Origin: Neorhizobium galegae
GTDB lineage: Bacteria; Pseudomonadota; Alphaproteobacteria; Rhizobiales; Rhizobiaceae
Length of the DNA stretch: 64,000 nucleotides
Assembly (NCBI RefSeq): GCF_017877135.1
Contig: NZ_JAGIPH010000002.1
Coordinates: forward strand, 434,001 to 498,000
Direction of reading: 5' to 3'
Below the pieces are notes generated by a model. It was not told the origin of the DNA. It saw only the letters and a program-made list of their open reading frames with translations, and did not search any database. Positions 7,284 through 15,751 of the stretch are shown here, piece after piece. Both the position numbers and the translations under genes were made by a program. Numbering within the stretch: position 1 is the stretch's first letter; the number at the start of each line of letters is the position of its first letter.

Positions 7284-8660
7284 ATGCGCCTTGTGCTTCG
7301 TCTTGTTCGGTTTTTTCTCGTCTTCGTGGTGCTGGTGCTCATCGCCTGCCTGGTCTGGCTCTATGTCGCCCCGCCTGCGCTGTTGCGGGTCGGAAGCGGC
7401 TATGCGGCCAAGATCGTCTGCTCGAATGTGTTTCTGGCCGGGCGCGAATCGGCAGAGGTGCTGTCTGAAGATGTGCAGGCGCCGGGCCATCCGCTGCTTC
7501 GCCTGATGCGGGTTGCCGTGGATCGGGATGCGGGGCGGGTGCATGCCGCAATTCTTGGCGCCATCGCGCCGGCAACCGCCGTTTACCGCGAGGGCTTTGG
7601 CTGCACGCTGCTTGCGGATGGCAAGACCCCGGCAAGCCTTCCGACAGCCGCTGCATCGGCCGAAGCGCCGGCAAAGGCACCGGTTGACACCAAGGCTCTC
7701 TGGCCTGAAGGAGAAACGGTCGTCACCCGGCCGGACATCGGCGACATCCTGTCTCGCGACGACCTGACGGGGCCGGGGCTAAGGGCCGTCGTGGTGGTGA
7801 AGGACGACCGCATCGTTGGCGAGCGCTACGGTCAAGGCTTTGACGCCCGGATGCCGCTCCTCGGCTGGTCGATGACGAAAACGGTGAATGCCGCGCTCAT
7901 TGCGACGATGATCCGCGACGGGCGCATGACGCTTGCCGACAAGGGCCTGTTTGGCGCCTGGAAAGGTGATGAGCGTGCCGACATCACCCTTGCGCAGCTG
8001 CTTGCCATGGAAAGCGGGCTTGCCTTCAACGAGGATTACGGTGCCGTGGCGGATGTGACCCGAATGCTGTTCCTCGAGCCCGACATGGCGGGGTTTGCCG
8101 CAAGCCTGCCGCTTGCACGAACGTCGGGGACGGGCTTCCATTATTCGTCCGGCACGGCCATGCTGCTCTCGCGCCTGTGGATGGACCGGTTCACGGAGAA
8201 GGCCGAGGCGCTCGCCTATCCGCACAAGGCGCTGTTTGAGCCGCTCGGCATGGCAAGTGCGGTGATGGAGCTGGATGAGACCGGAACCTTTGCCGGCAGT
8301 TCCTACATGTATGCCACGGCCCGCGACTGGGCCCGCTTCGGACTTCTCCTTGCCAAGCGCGGGGAATGGCAGGGCCGCAGCATCCTGCCACCCCATCTGG
8401 TGGAAGACATGTGGCAGGAAAATGCGACGTCTGGCGGGCGTTATTCGCGCATGCAGACATGGCTTGCTCGTCAAAGGACGGGGGAGGGGGCGTTTCGCGC
8501 GGTCGTCCCTCAGGATCAGTTTGCTCTGGAAGGGCATGACGGACAAAGCGTGACGGTCATTCCGTCAAGAGGGCTTGTCGTGGTGCGCCTGGGGCTGACG
8601 CCGGCAGCGAAAGGATACCGGTCGGACGCGCTGGCGGCGGCATTGCTTCAAGCGCTGTAA
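7284..8660 (+). CDS. Membrane-anchored serine hydrolase of the beta-lactamase/class C fold
   Basis: 458 aa. The start at 7284 (MRLVLRLVRFFLVF) opens an N-terminal membrane anchor (residues ~8-28); the frame continues upstream to 7068 only as a shadow of btaA. The domain from ~140 onwards belongs to the beta-lactamase-related serine hydrolases (6-aminohexanoate-dimer hydrolase/esterase group). Seen: SMTK (Ser196-Lys199, nucleophile and base), the Y-S-S motif at ~287 in place of Y-x-N, and GHDGQSV near the C-terminus in place of the KTG triad. Substrate unknown. It is divergent from btaAB and shares its upstream region, but no functional link is shown. Confidence 0.85.
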   Translation: MRLVLRLVRFFLVFVVLVLIACLVWLYVAPPALLRVGSGYAAKIVCSNVFLAGRESAEVLSEDVQAPGHPLLRLMRVAVDRDAGRVHAAILGAIAPATAVYREGFGCTLLADGKTPASLPTAAASAEAPAKAPVDTKALWPEGETVVTRPDIGDILSRDDLTGPGLRAVVVVKDDRIVGERYGQGFDARMPLLGWSMTKTVNAALIATMIRDGRMTLADKGLFGAWKGDERADITLAQLLAMESGLAFNEDYGAVADVTRMLFLEPDMAGFAASLPLARTSGTGFHYSSGTAMLLSRLWMDRFTEKAEALAYPHKALFEPLGMASAVMELDETGTFAGSSYMYATARDWARFGLLLAKRGEWQGRSILPPHLVEDMWQENATSGGRYSRMQTWLARQRTGEGAFRAVVPQDQFALEGHDGQSVTVIPSRGLVVVRLGLTPAAKGYRSDALAAALLQAL

Positions 8661-8679
8661 CGACGGCGATCTTGGCCGC

Positions 8680-9804
8680 TTATTTCAGAACGTTCAGCAT
8701 GTCCTTGCGCTTGGCATCGTAATAGTAGCCGCGCGCATAAAGACCGATGGCGTCATCCGGCTCGTTATCGGCCACCAGCCAGGCGCCGCGCAGATATTTG
8801 ATGGCGTATTTCAGGTTGGTTTCTGCATCCAGCAGGCCTTCCGGCGTGCCGCTATATCCCATGGACTTGGCGGTGGAATATTTGATCTGCATGAGGCCGA
8901 AATAGCCGCGCTTGTTATAGGCCTTCGGGTCGTAGCGGCTTTCGCGGTGCACGACGCGGTGGACGAGTGATTCCGGCACGCCGTACATGCCGGCATAGCG
9001 CTTGATCAGCTTGTTCAGGGTCGGCGTGCTGGCCTCAGCCGTTGCCGGCACCGGAGCACCGGGGGCCGGCGGGAAGAAATCATTGGACACGGACGAGAGC
9101 GGCTGTGCCGGGGATGCGTAGGCGAGCATCGAAGAGGTGCTGGAAGGCGCAGGGCGCGGACGCGGCGTCGGAATGGCCGCATAGCTTGCGGAAAACTCCG
9201 GCGGAATGCCGGCCGGTTTTTCCGCCGGCTTCTGCGTGGATCGCAAGGCGGCGGTCTGCAGGGTCGGGGCAATTTCCTGGCTGGTCTTGGCCAGCGGCGT
9301 GGCCGACACCGGCTCGGTCATGGTGTGAGCGGTCGTGGTTGCCACATTGATGGCTTCCATCGCACCCGTTGTCTGGATGGAGGTGGGTGCAACGGCAAGC
9401 GCCGGGGTGACCACGGGCATTTCGGAGGCCTGGGCAAGAGCGGCGCGCACGGCATCGTTCTGCGCGGCAAGCGCCGACTGGCCGGTCGGAAGCGTCACGG
9501 TGTGAACCCGTCCGCCTTTTTCAGCAACGACGGTCGTTGTACCGGCCGGTGCTTCGACAGGCCCGCTTGCGGCAGCCGAAGCGGCGGCTGCTGCTGCAAT
9601 GGAGATACGCCCGGTCTTGGTTGCCGGCTGTTGCCCCGTCGCCTGACCGGCGGAAGGAGCCTCGGCAGAGGCCAGCTCTGCGGACTGTTCGGTGTCTGCC
9701 GCTGTCTTTTTGGATGCCGTTTCCACGCTCGAGCAGCCGGAAACAGCCCCGCAAATCGCAAACGCCACAACCGCGTTGCAACCGAGAATTCGGGTTATCG
9801 CCAT
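8680..9804 (-). CDS. SLT-domain lytic transglycosylase lipoprotein
   Basis: 374 aa. The N-terminal signal with VSG-C (Cys24) marks an outer- or inner-membrane lipoprotein. Residues ~25-255 are Ala/Thr/Pro-rich and low in complexity, a likely wall-spanning linker. Residues ~260-374 form a family 1 lytic transglycosylase domain: HRVVHRESRYDPKAYN with catalytic Glu at ~288, then GYFGLMQIKYSTAKSMGY. It cleaves glycan strands non-hydrolytically. It converges with the serine hydrolase gene, leaving only 19 bp between stops. Transcribed from ~9805 upwards, away from pfp. Confidence 0.9.
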   Translation of the reverse strand: MAITRILGCNAVVAFAICGAVSGCSSVETASKKTAADTEQSAELASAEAPSAGQATGQQPATKTGRISIAAAAAASAAASGPVEAPAGTTTVVAEKGGRVHTVTLPTGQSALAAQNDAVRAALAQASEMPVVTPALAVAPTSIQTTGAMEAINVATTTAHTMTEPVSATPLAKTSQEIAPTLQTAALRSTQKPAEKPAGIPPEFSASYAAIPTPRPRPAPSSTSSMLAYASPAQPLSSVSNDFFPPAPGAPVPATAEASTPTLNKLIKRYAGMYGVPESLVHRVVHRESRYDPKAYNKRGYFGLMQIKYSTAKSMGYSGTPEGLLDAETNLKYAIKYLRGAWLVADNEPDDAIGLYARGYYYDAKRKDMLNVLK

Positions 9805-9903
9805 GGTCTCACTTTCACGAAGATATTAATCCCAACCTGCCAGTGCCCCTCAAATCTAAAGATTTCTTAACTTATCCTAACGCAGGCGGCAAGCCCGGGG
9901 ATG

Positions 9904-10533
9904 CTATGCAGCAATCCGGCGATAGCCGGCGCTGACGGCGCGGCGTGCGATGAAGCGTGTCTGGGGCCTGGTGGAGGTGGAATTTCTAAGGCTGGAAAGC
10001 CGCATTTTGCCGGCGCGGCGCCGGGCGATCTGCATCTGCAGCAGAGGAGAGGCAAGTGCGGCGAGGGCAAATCCGATTGCGGTTTCAAGGGCTGCCTTCG
10101 GCGTTGCCGCAGACGAATCAGCCACCTGGACGAGGAGTGCGGCAAAGGCGATCGCAAGGCCCGGGCGCACCTGAGACATCAAGCTGCGCGCCATGGCGCG
10201 GGCAAGCGTCTTCTCGCGCAGGTTGTCATTGTCGGCAAGGCGCAGGCGAAGGCCCTGCTGCAGGCCCTTCACGCCGTATAGCGCCAGATAGGCCAGTGCC
10301 GCCCAGGCGAGCGTATCGTGCATGTTGCGCAGTGAGACGGACAGCCAGAGGAAAATCGCGCCGCCTGCCGCAAACGACAGGAATGAGCCGGCGGCAAATA
10401 ACGGAACGAGCGCCATCGCCCGCAGTTTGCCGCGGGCAATGGTATAATCCACAAGAAAGCGGTTGGAGGAAGACGGCAGGTGCAGCGTAAGCACGCAGAG
10501 CGCTGAAAAAATCAGGATCGCCTCGGTGCCCAT
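9904..10533 (-). CDS. Integral membrane protein, divergent LysE/RhtB-like
   Basis: 209 aa with about five hydrophobic segments. The layout recalls LysE/RhtB amino-acid exporters: a short first helix ending in a small polar/Ser cluster (LHLPSSSNRFLVDYTIARGK in place of PGPN..), an Ala/Gly-rich second helix (LFAAGSFLSFAAGGAIFLW), then AYLALYGVKGLQQGL. The usual PGP motif is missing, so transport of amino acids is only a guess. The C-terminal 40 residues are Arg-rich and cytoplasmic. The start at 10533 is the only good one. It follows pfp on the same strand after 65 bp. Confidence 0.6.
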   Translation of the reverse strand: MGTEAILIFSALCVLTLHLPSSSNRFLVDYTIARGKLRAMALVPLFAAGSFLSFAAGGAIFLWLSVSLRNMHDTLAWAALAYLALYGVKGLQQGLRLRLADNDNLREKTLARAMARSLMSQVRPGLAIAFAALLVQVADSSAATPKAALETAIGFALAALASPLLQMQIARRRAGKMRLSSLRNSTSTRPQTRFIARRAVSAGYRRIAA

Positions 10534-10563
10534 GTCGTCTCCTCCGCCTCAATCGCCACACAG

Positions 10564-10588
10564 GGCCGGCCTTTCCTCGCCGCCGGCC
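10564..10588 (-). terminator. GC hairpin between pfp and the LysE-like gene
   Basis: GGCCGGC (10564-10570) and GCCGGCC (10582-10588) can pair around an 11-nt loop just after the pfp stop. There is no T-tract on either strand, so it may attenuate or protect the transcript rather than terminate it. Confidence 0.35.
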
Positions 10589-10598
10589 ACGGTTTCGA

Positions 10599-11810
10599 TC
10601 ACGCCGCCCGGAAAGGCTGTCCGATGAAGTTCATGACGTCGGCGAACCACGGGGTGGAGAGATCGAAATGCTTACCACCCTTGATACGCGGGAATTCGAT
10701 CGTGCGCAATTTCCCATTCTGCTCTTCGTCATGGCCGGTGACGCCCGAGACGCCGTTCAGCGCGCTTTCGACGGCCAGATCGACCATGCCCTGGATGAGG
10801 CGCAGATCCTCCTGGTTGGCCGGTGCCGAGCGGGCATAATAGCCCGATTTCTGCACCATCGAGCGCTCCGCATGGAGGAGCGAGGCGAAATGCGTCTGGA
10901 ACCAGTGGCCGACATTGACCGTGTCGATCTTGACGTGACCGAATGCGTCGCGCTTGATCTTTTCGCCAGAGGCTTCCCGCTCGGCAACGATGGTGTCGAG
11001 GCCTGCTCCTTCCGAGACGAACAGCGTCACGAAGCCGCAGGTATCCATGATGCCGCGCAGCCGTTCGGCTTCTGCTTCCAGATCGAAGGCCATCTCGGGC
11101 AGATAGAGCCCGTCGATGTTCTTCATCTGAGTATTCATCATGAAGCCTTCGACATATTCGTTGTTGCAGGTGTCCTGAATGTAGGCGCGCGCGGTGGCAG
11201 CCGTCAGCCAGCCGCAGTGGCGGCCCATCACTTCATGGATCACCAGCGTGCGCGGGGCCGCACTCTGCTCGTTGCTGACGTGATCGAAGAAATGCGCGCC
11301 GACTTCGGCGGCCGTCCAGGCGCCGAGCGACTGGCGGATCGGCACCACGTCGTTGTCGACCGTCTTGGGCAGGCCGACAACCGTCAGGTCATAGCCGTTT
11401 TCGCCGAGATAGGCGGCAAGGTCGGCCGCAGTCGTATTGGTGTCGTCCCCGCCGATCGTGTGGAGAATGGTCACGCCATCTGCGGCCAGCTTGTCTGCGG
11501 CCACCTTCAGCGGGTTTTCGCCTTCCTTGACCAACCCGCGCTTGACGCAGTCGGCGGCATTGGTGAGTTTCACGCGGCTGTTGCCGATCGGCGAGCCGCC
11601 ATAGCGGTGCAGAAGATGGGCGCGCTCGCGCATGGTCTGGTTGATCTCGATTCGGTCGCCCAGCAGAACGCCCTGATAGCCGGAACGGTAGGCGACCAGC
11701 TCCAGTTCGGGGGCAATATCGCTATAGCGTTCGATCAATCCGCCCACTGCCGATGACAGGCATGGGGCAAGCCCACCTGCTGTCAGCATCGCCACTTTCT
11801 GTTTGGCCAT
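10599..11810 (-). CDS. pfp: Pyrophosphate--fructose-6-phosphate 1-phosphotransferase
   Basis: 403 aa, phosphofructokinase fold. GGDDTNTTAADL (second Asp instead of the Gly of ATP-dependent enzymes) and PKTVDNDV (Lys instead of Gly) are the two signatures that select PPi over ATP. Sugar-binding MGRHCGWLTA is present. It interconverts fructose 6-phosphate and fructose 1,6-bisphosphate reversibly. Rhizobiaceae mainly use the Entner-Doudoroff route and usually lack ATP-PFK, so a PPi enzyme here fits a gluconeogenic or pentose-phosphate role. The start at 11810 has an excellent AGGAGGG 4 nt upstream; the frame extends to 11852 without one. Confidence 0.93.
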   Translation of the reverse strand: MAKQKVAMLTAGGLAPCLSSAVGGLIERYSDIAPELELVAYRSGYQGVLLGDRIEINQTMRERAHLLHRYGGSPIGNSRVKLTNAADCVKRGLVKEGENPLKVAADKLAADGVTILHTIGGDDTNTTAADLAAYLGENGYDLTVVGLPKTVDNDVVPIRQSLGAWTAAEVGAHFFDHVSNEQSAAPRTLVIHEVMGRHCGWLTAATARAYIQDTCNNEYVEGFMMNTQMKNIDGLYLPEMAFDLEAEAERLRGIMDTCGFVTLFVSEGAGLDTIVAEREASGEKIKRDAFGHVKIDTVNVGHWFQTHFASLLHAERSMVQKSGYYARSAPANQEDLRLIQGMVDLAVESALNGVSGVTGHDEEQNGKLRTIEFPRIKGGKHFDLSTPWFADVMNFIGQPFRAA

Positions 11811-12146
11811 CGACCCTCCTTCGCGCCTATGCGCCTTGCCAAGAACTGGCAAATGGATGCGACAGAGGATCGCAGGTGTAAAGTGAATTTCTCAAGAAAA
11901 TCCGGCATTTCGCGCCTTTTTAGGAACGCCTGGTGATTTAATCGGTTCAAATTCGGAAGCGCCCGCGCATGCGCCGAACGACAGTTCGTCACGCGAGGTA
12001 AAGCCACGCGGCCGCTGTGCCGGACTGCGACGTTTTGGCGTGTTGCAGAACCGGGCGCAAACCAATCCCGTAAGGGTGAACAAAGTTTAACGCGACCTTT
12101 GCCGGCTTGCGCTTGCCAAGGGTTCCAGAATTTGGTCAGGTGCAGC
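11811..12146. other. Intergenic region between divergent pfp and the TerB-DnaJ gene
   Basis: About 336 bp with no plausible ORF, hairpin terminator or RNA gene that I could recognise. It must hold the divergent promoters of pfp and of the gene at 12147. An AT-rich patch (TTTAATCGGTTCAAATTC) at ~11936-11953 is the likeliest promoter zone. Confidence 0.4.
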
Positions 12147-12887
12147 ATGATTTTAGATTTTGCATGCCTTCAACTGACGTCCCTGTGGGAGCGACTGCTT
12201 GGCAGTGTCGGCGATGCCGCCACCAATGCGCTGTCGCGTGTCGTCGAAGCCATCCGCACCCTGTTCGAAGGCGATCCCGAAACACGTCGGAAGGTGTCCT
12301 TCTCCGTCGCCATCATCGCGCTGTCTGCCAAGATGGCGAAGGCCGATGGCGCCGTCGTTGCCTCCGAAGTGGAAGCCTTCCGCCAGATCTTCGATTTTCC
12401 GGAAGAGGAGGCGAAGAACGTCGCCCGCCTCTACAATCTCGCCCGCCAGGACGTGGCCGGATACGAAGCCTATGCGGAAAAGCTTGCCGGTCTTTGCGGG
12501 TCGGGCGAGCAGAACTGCCGCATGCTGGAAAACGTCGTCGACGGTCTCTTCCACATCGCCAAGGCTGACGGCATGGTGCATGAGAAGGAACTGGAGTTTC
12601 TGGCGCGCATCGCCGATATCTTCCGCATCGATGAGGACCACTTTCGACGCATCCTCGCCCGCCACGTCGAAGTGGATGGGGGCAATCCCTACCTGATCCT
12701 CGGTGTTTCGCCCGACGATGATTTTGCCGATATCCGCAAGCGTTACAGAAGCCTGGTGTCCGAACACCATCCCGACAAGCTGATTGCGCGCGGCGTGCCC
12801 GAAGCCCTGCATGCGGCCGCCAATGAGCGGATGGCCGCGCTCAATGCCGCCTATGCGGCAATTGCCAAGGAACGCAAGGCTGCATGA
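12147..12887 (+). CDS. TerB-like plus C-terminal J-domain protein (DjlA-like)
   Basis: 246 aa. Residues ~45-170 form a TerB-like all-helical domain with two repeats of an acidic AKADGxV motif (AKMAKADGAVVASEVE and HIAKADGMVHEKELE). Residues ~180-246 form a J domain (NPYLILGVSPDDDFADIRKRYRSL, with the HPD tripeptide at 208-210), so it should stimulate an Hsp70. This TerB+J order is that of the DjlA group, but the N-terminal membrane anchor of enterobacterial DjlA is weak here. The start at 12147 is preferred over 12099 because the extra residues look non-coding. It is ATGA-coupled to the amidase gene downstream. Confidence 0.88.
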   Translation: MILDFACLQLTSLWERLLGSVGDAATNALSRVVEAIRTLFEGDPETRRKVSFSVAIIALSAKMAKADGAVVASEVEAFRQIFDFPEEEAKNVARLYNLARQDVAGYEAYAEKLAGLCGSGEQNCRMLENVVDGLFHIAKADGMVHEKELEFLARIADIFRIDEDHFRRILARHVEVDGGNPYLILGVSPDDDFADIRKRYRSLVSEHHPDKLIARGVPEALHAAANERMAALNAAYAAIAKERKAA

Positions 12888-13651
12888 AACTGGTGCCTGA
12901 TTTTGCCGGGGCGCGGGTCGATCCGTCTCCCAATCACGGCGAGCGCGTTGGCGGCGTGGCGCCGGATATGATCATCCTGCATTACACCGGCATGGCAGAC
13001 CACGGGCAGGCGGTGTCGTGGCTGAAGAATATCGAAAGCCAGGTCTCCAGCCATTATTTCGTCTGGCCGGACGGGCGCGTGGTGCAGATGGTGCCCGAGG
13101 CGCGCCGGGCCTGGCATGCCGGAAAAAGCATCTGGGCCGGCGAGACGGACATCAATTCCCGCTCCATCGGTATCGAGATTGCCAATGCCGGCCATCCGGG
13201 CGGGCTTCCTCCTTATCCGGACGCGCAGATCCAGGCGGTGATTGCGCTCTGCCGCGATTGTGCCGAGCGCTGGTCGATCCGGCCGGAACGGGTGCTTGGC
13301 CATTCGGATGTGGCGCCGAGACGCAAGGTCGATCCCGGCGAGAATTTTTCCTGGGAAACGCTCTTCCGCGCCGGCGTCGGACACTGGGTTGAGCCCAGCC
13401 CGATCCGCAGCGGGCGGTTCTTCCAGCGCGGCGAAAGCGGCCAACCGGTGGAAGCGCTGCAGGGGATGCTGGCGCTCTACGGCTACGGCATCGAGATCAC
13501 CGGCGAGTTCTGCGAAAAGACGGAGGGCGTGGTCGAGGCCTTCCAGCGGCATTTCAGGCCGCAGCGCGTGGATGGCATTGCCGACATGTCGACCATCGAG
13601 ACGCTGCACCGTCTCCTGTCGCACCTGCCGCGCTATGGGGCATCCGACTGA
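12884..13651 (+). CDS. AmpD-like N-acetylmuramoyl-L-alanine amidase with C-terminal peptidoglycan-binding domain
   Basis: 255 aa, amidase_2 domain. Zinc ligands are visible at His33 (ILHYTGM), His140 (VLGHSDVAPRRKVDPG) and Asp150; Glu98 lies in SIGIEIAN. Residues ~185-250 look like a PG_binding_1 domain. It hydrolyses the MurNAc-L-Ala bond of muropeptides. No signal peptide is seen, as in cytoplasmic AmpD, which recycles anhydro-muropeptides; the extra binding domain is typical of the AmiD/AmpD-like proteins of alphaproteobacteria. It starts inside the stop of the TerB-DnaJ gene (ATGA). Recycling would match the lytic transglycosylases upstream. Confidence 0.9.
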   Translation: MKLVPDFAGARVDPSPNHGERVGGVAPDMIILHYTGMADHGQAVSWLKNIESQVSSHYFVWPDGRVVQMVPEARRAWHAGKSIWAGETDINSRSIGIEIANAGHPGGLPPYPDAQIQAVIALCRDCAERWSIRPERVLGHSDVAPRRKVDPGENFSWETLFRAGVGHWVEPSPIRSGRFFQRGESGQPVEALQGMLALYGYGIEITGEFCEKTEGVVEAFQRHFRPQRVDGIADMSTIETLHRLLSHLPRYGASD

Positions 13652-13779
13652 TCCAGGGCTGTTGCCGTCCCTTCGGCGCTCGCCGCGGCTGCGACCGTTT
13701 CGCCTCTGGAAACTGGCCCGCAAAGCGGTATCAGTGCGCATGAGCATTTCAGGCATAACAGGGCAGGCGAGAGGCGATC

Positions 13780-14970
13780 ATGGCGCCGGACTTCAAATAC
13801 ATCATCATCGGGCGCGGCATGATGGGGGCAGCCGCCGCGCGCCACCTGACGCAATGGACCGACGGCGTGGCGCTCATCGGCCCGGACGAGCCGGCGGACG
13901 CGAAGACCCACAGGGGTGTTTTCGCCAGTCACTATGACGAGGCCCGAATCACCCGCACCATCGATTCCAATCCGGTATGGGCGCGCCTCGCCAACCGCTC
14001 CATCGCGCGCTACGGCGAGATCGAACGCGACAGCGGCATCCGCTTCTATCACGGCGTCGGTTGCCTGATGGTGGGGCCGGATCCGGAAACTGGCCACACC
14101 TATATCGACGGCATCTTGAGCGCCGCCGCAATGCTTGGCGTCGAAACGGACCTGCTCACCGATGCGCAGCTTGCCGCGCGCTTTTCCTATTTCGGCTTCG
14201 AGCCGGCCTGCAAAGGGGTCTTCGAGGCGCATAATGCCGGCTATGTGAACCCGCGCGCGCTGGTGGCTGCGCAGTCGCAGCTTGCCGGGCGGCAGGGCGC
14301 GCGTCTCATCGGGGAAACGGTGGTCAGCGTGCGCGAGGAGGGCGGCCTTGCCGTCGTGCGCACCGCGGAAGGTGGCGTGTATAGCGCTGAAAAGGCGCTG
14401 GTTGCCGCCGGTGGTTTTTCCATTGCCGAACATCTCATGGCGCGCCCGGTCGACATGGCCGTCTATGCCCGTACGGTGACGTTTTTCGAAATTCCGGACG
14501 AGGAACTGGCGCAGTTTGCCGGCATGCCGTCGCTGATCTACGAGCCGCGCGACAGCCGCAACCATATCTACATGCTGCCGCCGGTGCGCTATCCCGATGG
14601 CAAGACCTATCTGAAGATCGGTGGCGATCCGGATGACATTCTTCTGACGCGCGACGAAGACATGCGGGCCTGGTTCCGCTCCGGCGGACGCGCGAGCGTG
14701 CGCGATCATCATGCGGGTATCATGACATCGCTGGTGCCCGGCATCGACACCACACGGATCTCGACGGGCGCATGCGTCGTCTCCAAGACACCGAGCGGCT
14801 ATCCGGCCATCGGCTATACGCAGAGCCCGGCAATCGCCGTTCTGACCGGCGGCTGCGGGGCGGCGGCCAAAAGCTCGGACGAGATCGGCCGGCTGGGCGC
14901 CGAGCTGCTCCACAAGGGGCGGATCGTGGACGAGGCTTATGGTGTCTCCTTTGCGCCCGATTTTGCCTGA
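13780..14970 (+). CDS. FAD-dependent oxidoreductase of the DAO/glycine oxidase type
   Basis: 396 aa. The N-terminal dinucleotide fold starts IIIGRGMMGAAAARHL (G-x-G-x-x-G) and the DAO superfamily fold runs through to C-terminal TGGCGAAAKSSDEIG. The middle segment (RDSRNHIYMLPPVRYPDGKTYLKIGG) resembles sarcosine/N-methyl-tryptophan oxidase relatives. Probably oxidises a secondary or tertiary amine or D-amino acid, but the substrate cannot be read from sequence. RBS GAGAGGCGATC precedes the ATG. It stands alone, 50 bp before rnpB on the same strand. Confidence 0.8.
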   Translation: MAPDFKYIIIGRGMMGAAAARHLTQWTDGVALIGPDEPADAKTHRGVFASHYDEARITRTIDSNPVWARLANRSIARYGEIERDSGIRFYHGVGCLMVGPDPETGHTYIDGILSAAAMLGVETDLLTDAQLAARFSYFGFEPACKGVFEAHNAGYVNPRALVAAQSQLAGRQGARLIGETVVSVREEGGLAVVRTAEGGVYSAEKALVAAGGFSIAEHLMARPVDMAVYARTVTFFEIPDEELAQFAGMPSLIYEPRDSRNHIYMLPPVRYPDGKTYLKIGGDPDDILLTRDEDMRAWFRSGGRASVRDHHAGIMTSLVPGIDTTRISTGACVVSKTPSGYPAIGYTQSPAIAVLTGGCGAAAKSSDEIGRLGAELLHKGRIVDEAYGVSFAPDFA

Positions 14971-15020
14971 GCCGCTTTCGTCTTTCCGGTGGCAATCGGG
15001 TTCCAAACCGTCTAAGGAGC

Positions 15021-15453
15021 CCCTGCCAGTTGGCCGGGCAGCCGCGCTTTACCAGTGCCGAAAGGCGGTAGGGTGAGGAAAGTCCGGGCTCCACGGAAAC
15101 ACGGTGCCGGATAACGTCCGGCGGGGGCGACCCTAGGGAAAGTGCCACAGAAAGGAAACCGCCCCGCCTGCTGTTTCGCTCGGCAACGAGCGCAAGAGCT
15201 GGCGGGGTAAGGGTGAAAGGGTGGGGTAAGAGCCCACCGCGGGACTGGCAACAGGACCGGCATGGTAAACCCCACCGGGAGCAAGACCGAATAGGGATGA
15301 CGCGGGTGCCTCGGCGCTACAGTCCGTTTCCGGACCAGTCATCCGGGTGGGTTGCGTGAGGCGGCGTGCAAGCGCCGTCCCAGATGAATGGCTGCCACGT
15401 TCCGGTGTTTTCACCGGGGCCATACAGAACCCGGCTTACAGGCCAACTGGCGA
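15021..15453 (+). ncRNA. rnpB: RNase P RNA (class A)
   Basis: Catalytic RNA that matures the 5' ends of tRNAs. The P1 helix is formed by GCCAGTTGGCC (15025-15035) and GGCCAACTGGC (15441-15451). The universal GAGGAAAGTCCGGGCTCC is at 15075-15092, followed by CRII/CRIII-like AGGGAAAGTGCCACAGAAA, GACCGAATAGGGATGAC and the 3' conserved ACAGAACCCGGCTTA (15424-15438). Ends are accurate to about ten bases. Several short ORFs called over it are spurious. Confidence 0.96.
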
Positions 15454-15474
15454 TTTCAATTCCGATGCACTGCG

Positions 15475-15500
15475 ACCGGAGAGCGGTTTCGCTCTCCGGT
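15475..15500 (+). terminator. Perfect hairpin after rnpB
   Basis: An 11-bp perfect stem (ACCGGAGAGCG with CGCTCTCCGGT) on a GTTT loop lies 22 bp after the P1 helix. No T-tract follows, so it may be a 3' processing or protective structure of the precursor. Confidence 0.5.
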
Positions 15501-15616
15501 GCGTCGGCAGGTCTCCTGATTGCGCTAACGTTGCGGTGCGGCAAAACCTAAAATATCGTTAAGGTTGTATCCTTGGTGCTGACATAGGCTCGGCTTTTCG
15601 CAAATCTTGCCATGAT

Positions 15617-15640
15617 GGCAAAGACTTAACCGTCTTTGCC
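15617..15640 (+). terminator. Second hairpin after rnpB, terminator-like
   Basis: GGCAAAGAC and GTCTTTGCC form a perfect 9-bp stem around TTAACC and are followed by TTTCCC. It probably separates rnpB transcription from the mraZ promoter region. Confidence 0.5.
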
Positions 15641-15685
15641 TTTCCCGTTGCAGGCCCGTTTGGGGCGGTCTCTGGTGAGGCTCCG

Positions 15686-15700
15686 CTAACCCTTTGTTAA
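15686..15700. promoter_or_regulatory. CtrA-box-like motif upstream of mraZ
   Basis: CTAA-CCCTTTG-TTAA matches the CtrA pattern TTAA-N7-TTAA except for one base and is followed at 15703 by another TTAA. It lies ~55 bp upstream of the predicted mraZ -35. CtrA control of the first dcw promoter is a guess. Confidence 0.3.
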
Positions 15701-15751
15701 ACTTAACAGGTTATAAATAATTCAGGTTGCCACGGTCCGGTGTGGCGGCTT

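Noticed and set aside
9868..9884. TTAA-rich stretch upstream of the SLT lipoprotein gene considered as a CtrA site
   Set aside because: The spacing between half-sites is 6 rather than 7 bases and the second half-site is degenerate.
13633..15006. 457-codon minus-strand frame opposite the FAD oxidoreductase
   Set aside because: Antisense shadow; the plus strand carries a clear Rossmann FAD motif and RBS.
15347..15562. Short ORFs over the RNase P RNA gene
   Set aside because: The sequence is accounted for by conserved rnpB structure; the ORFs have no RBS or coding character.
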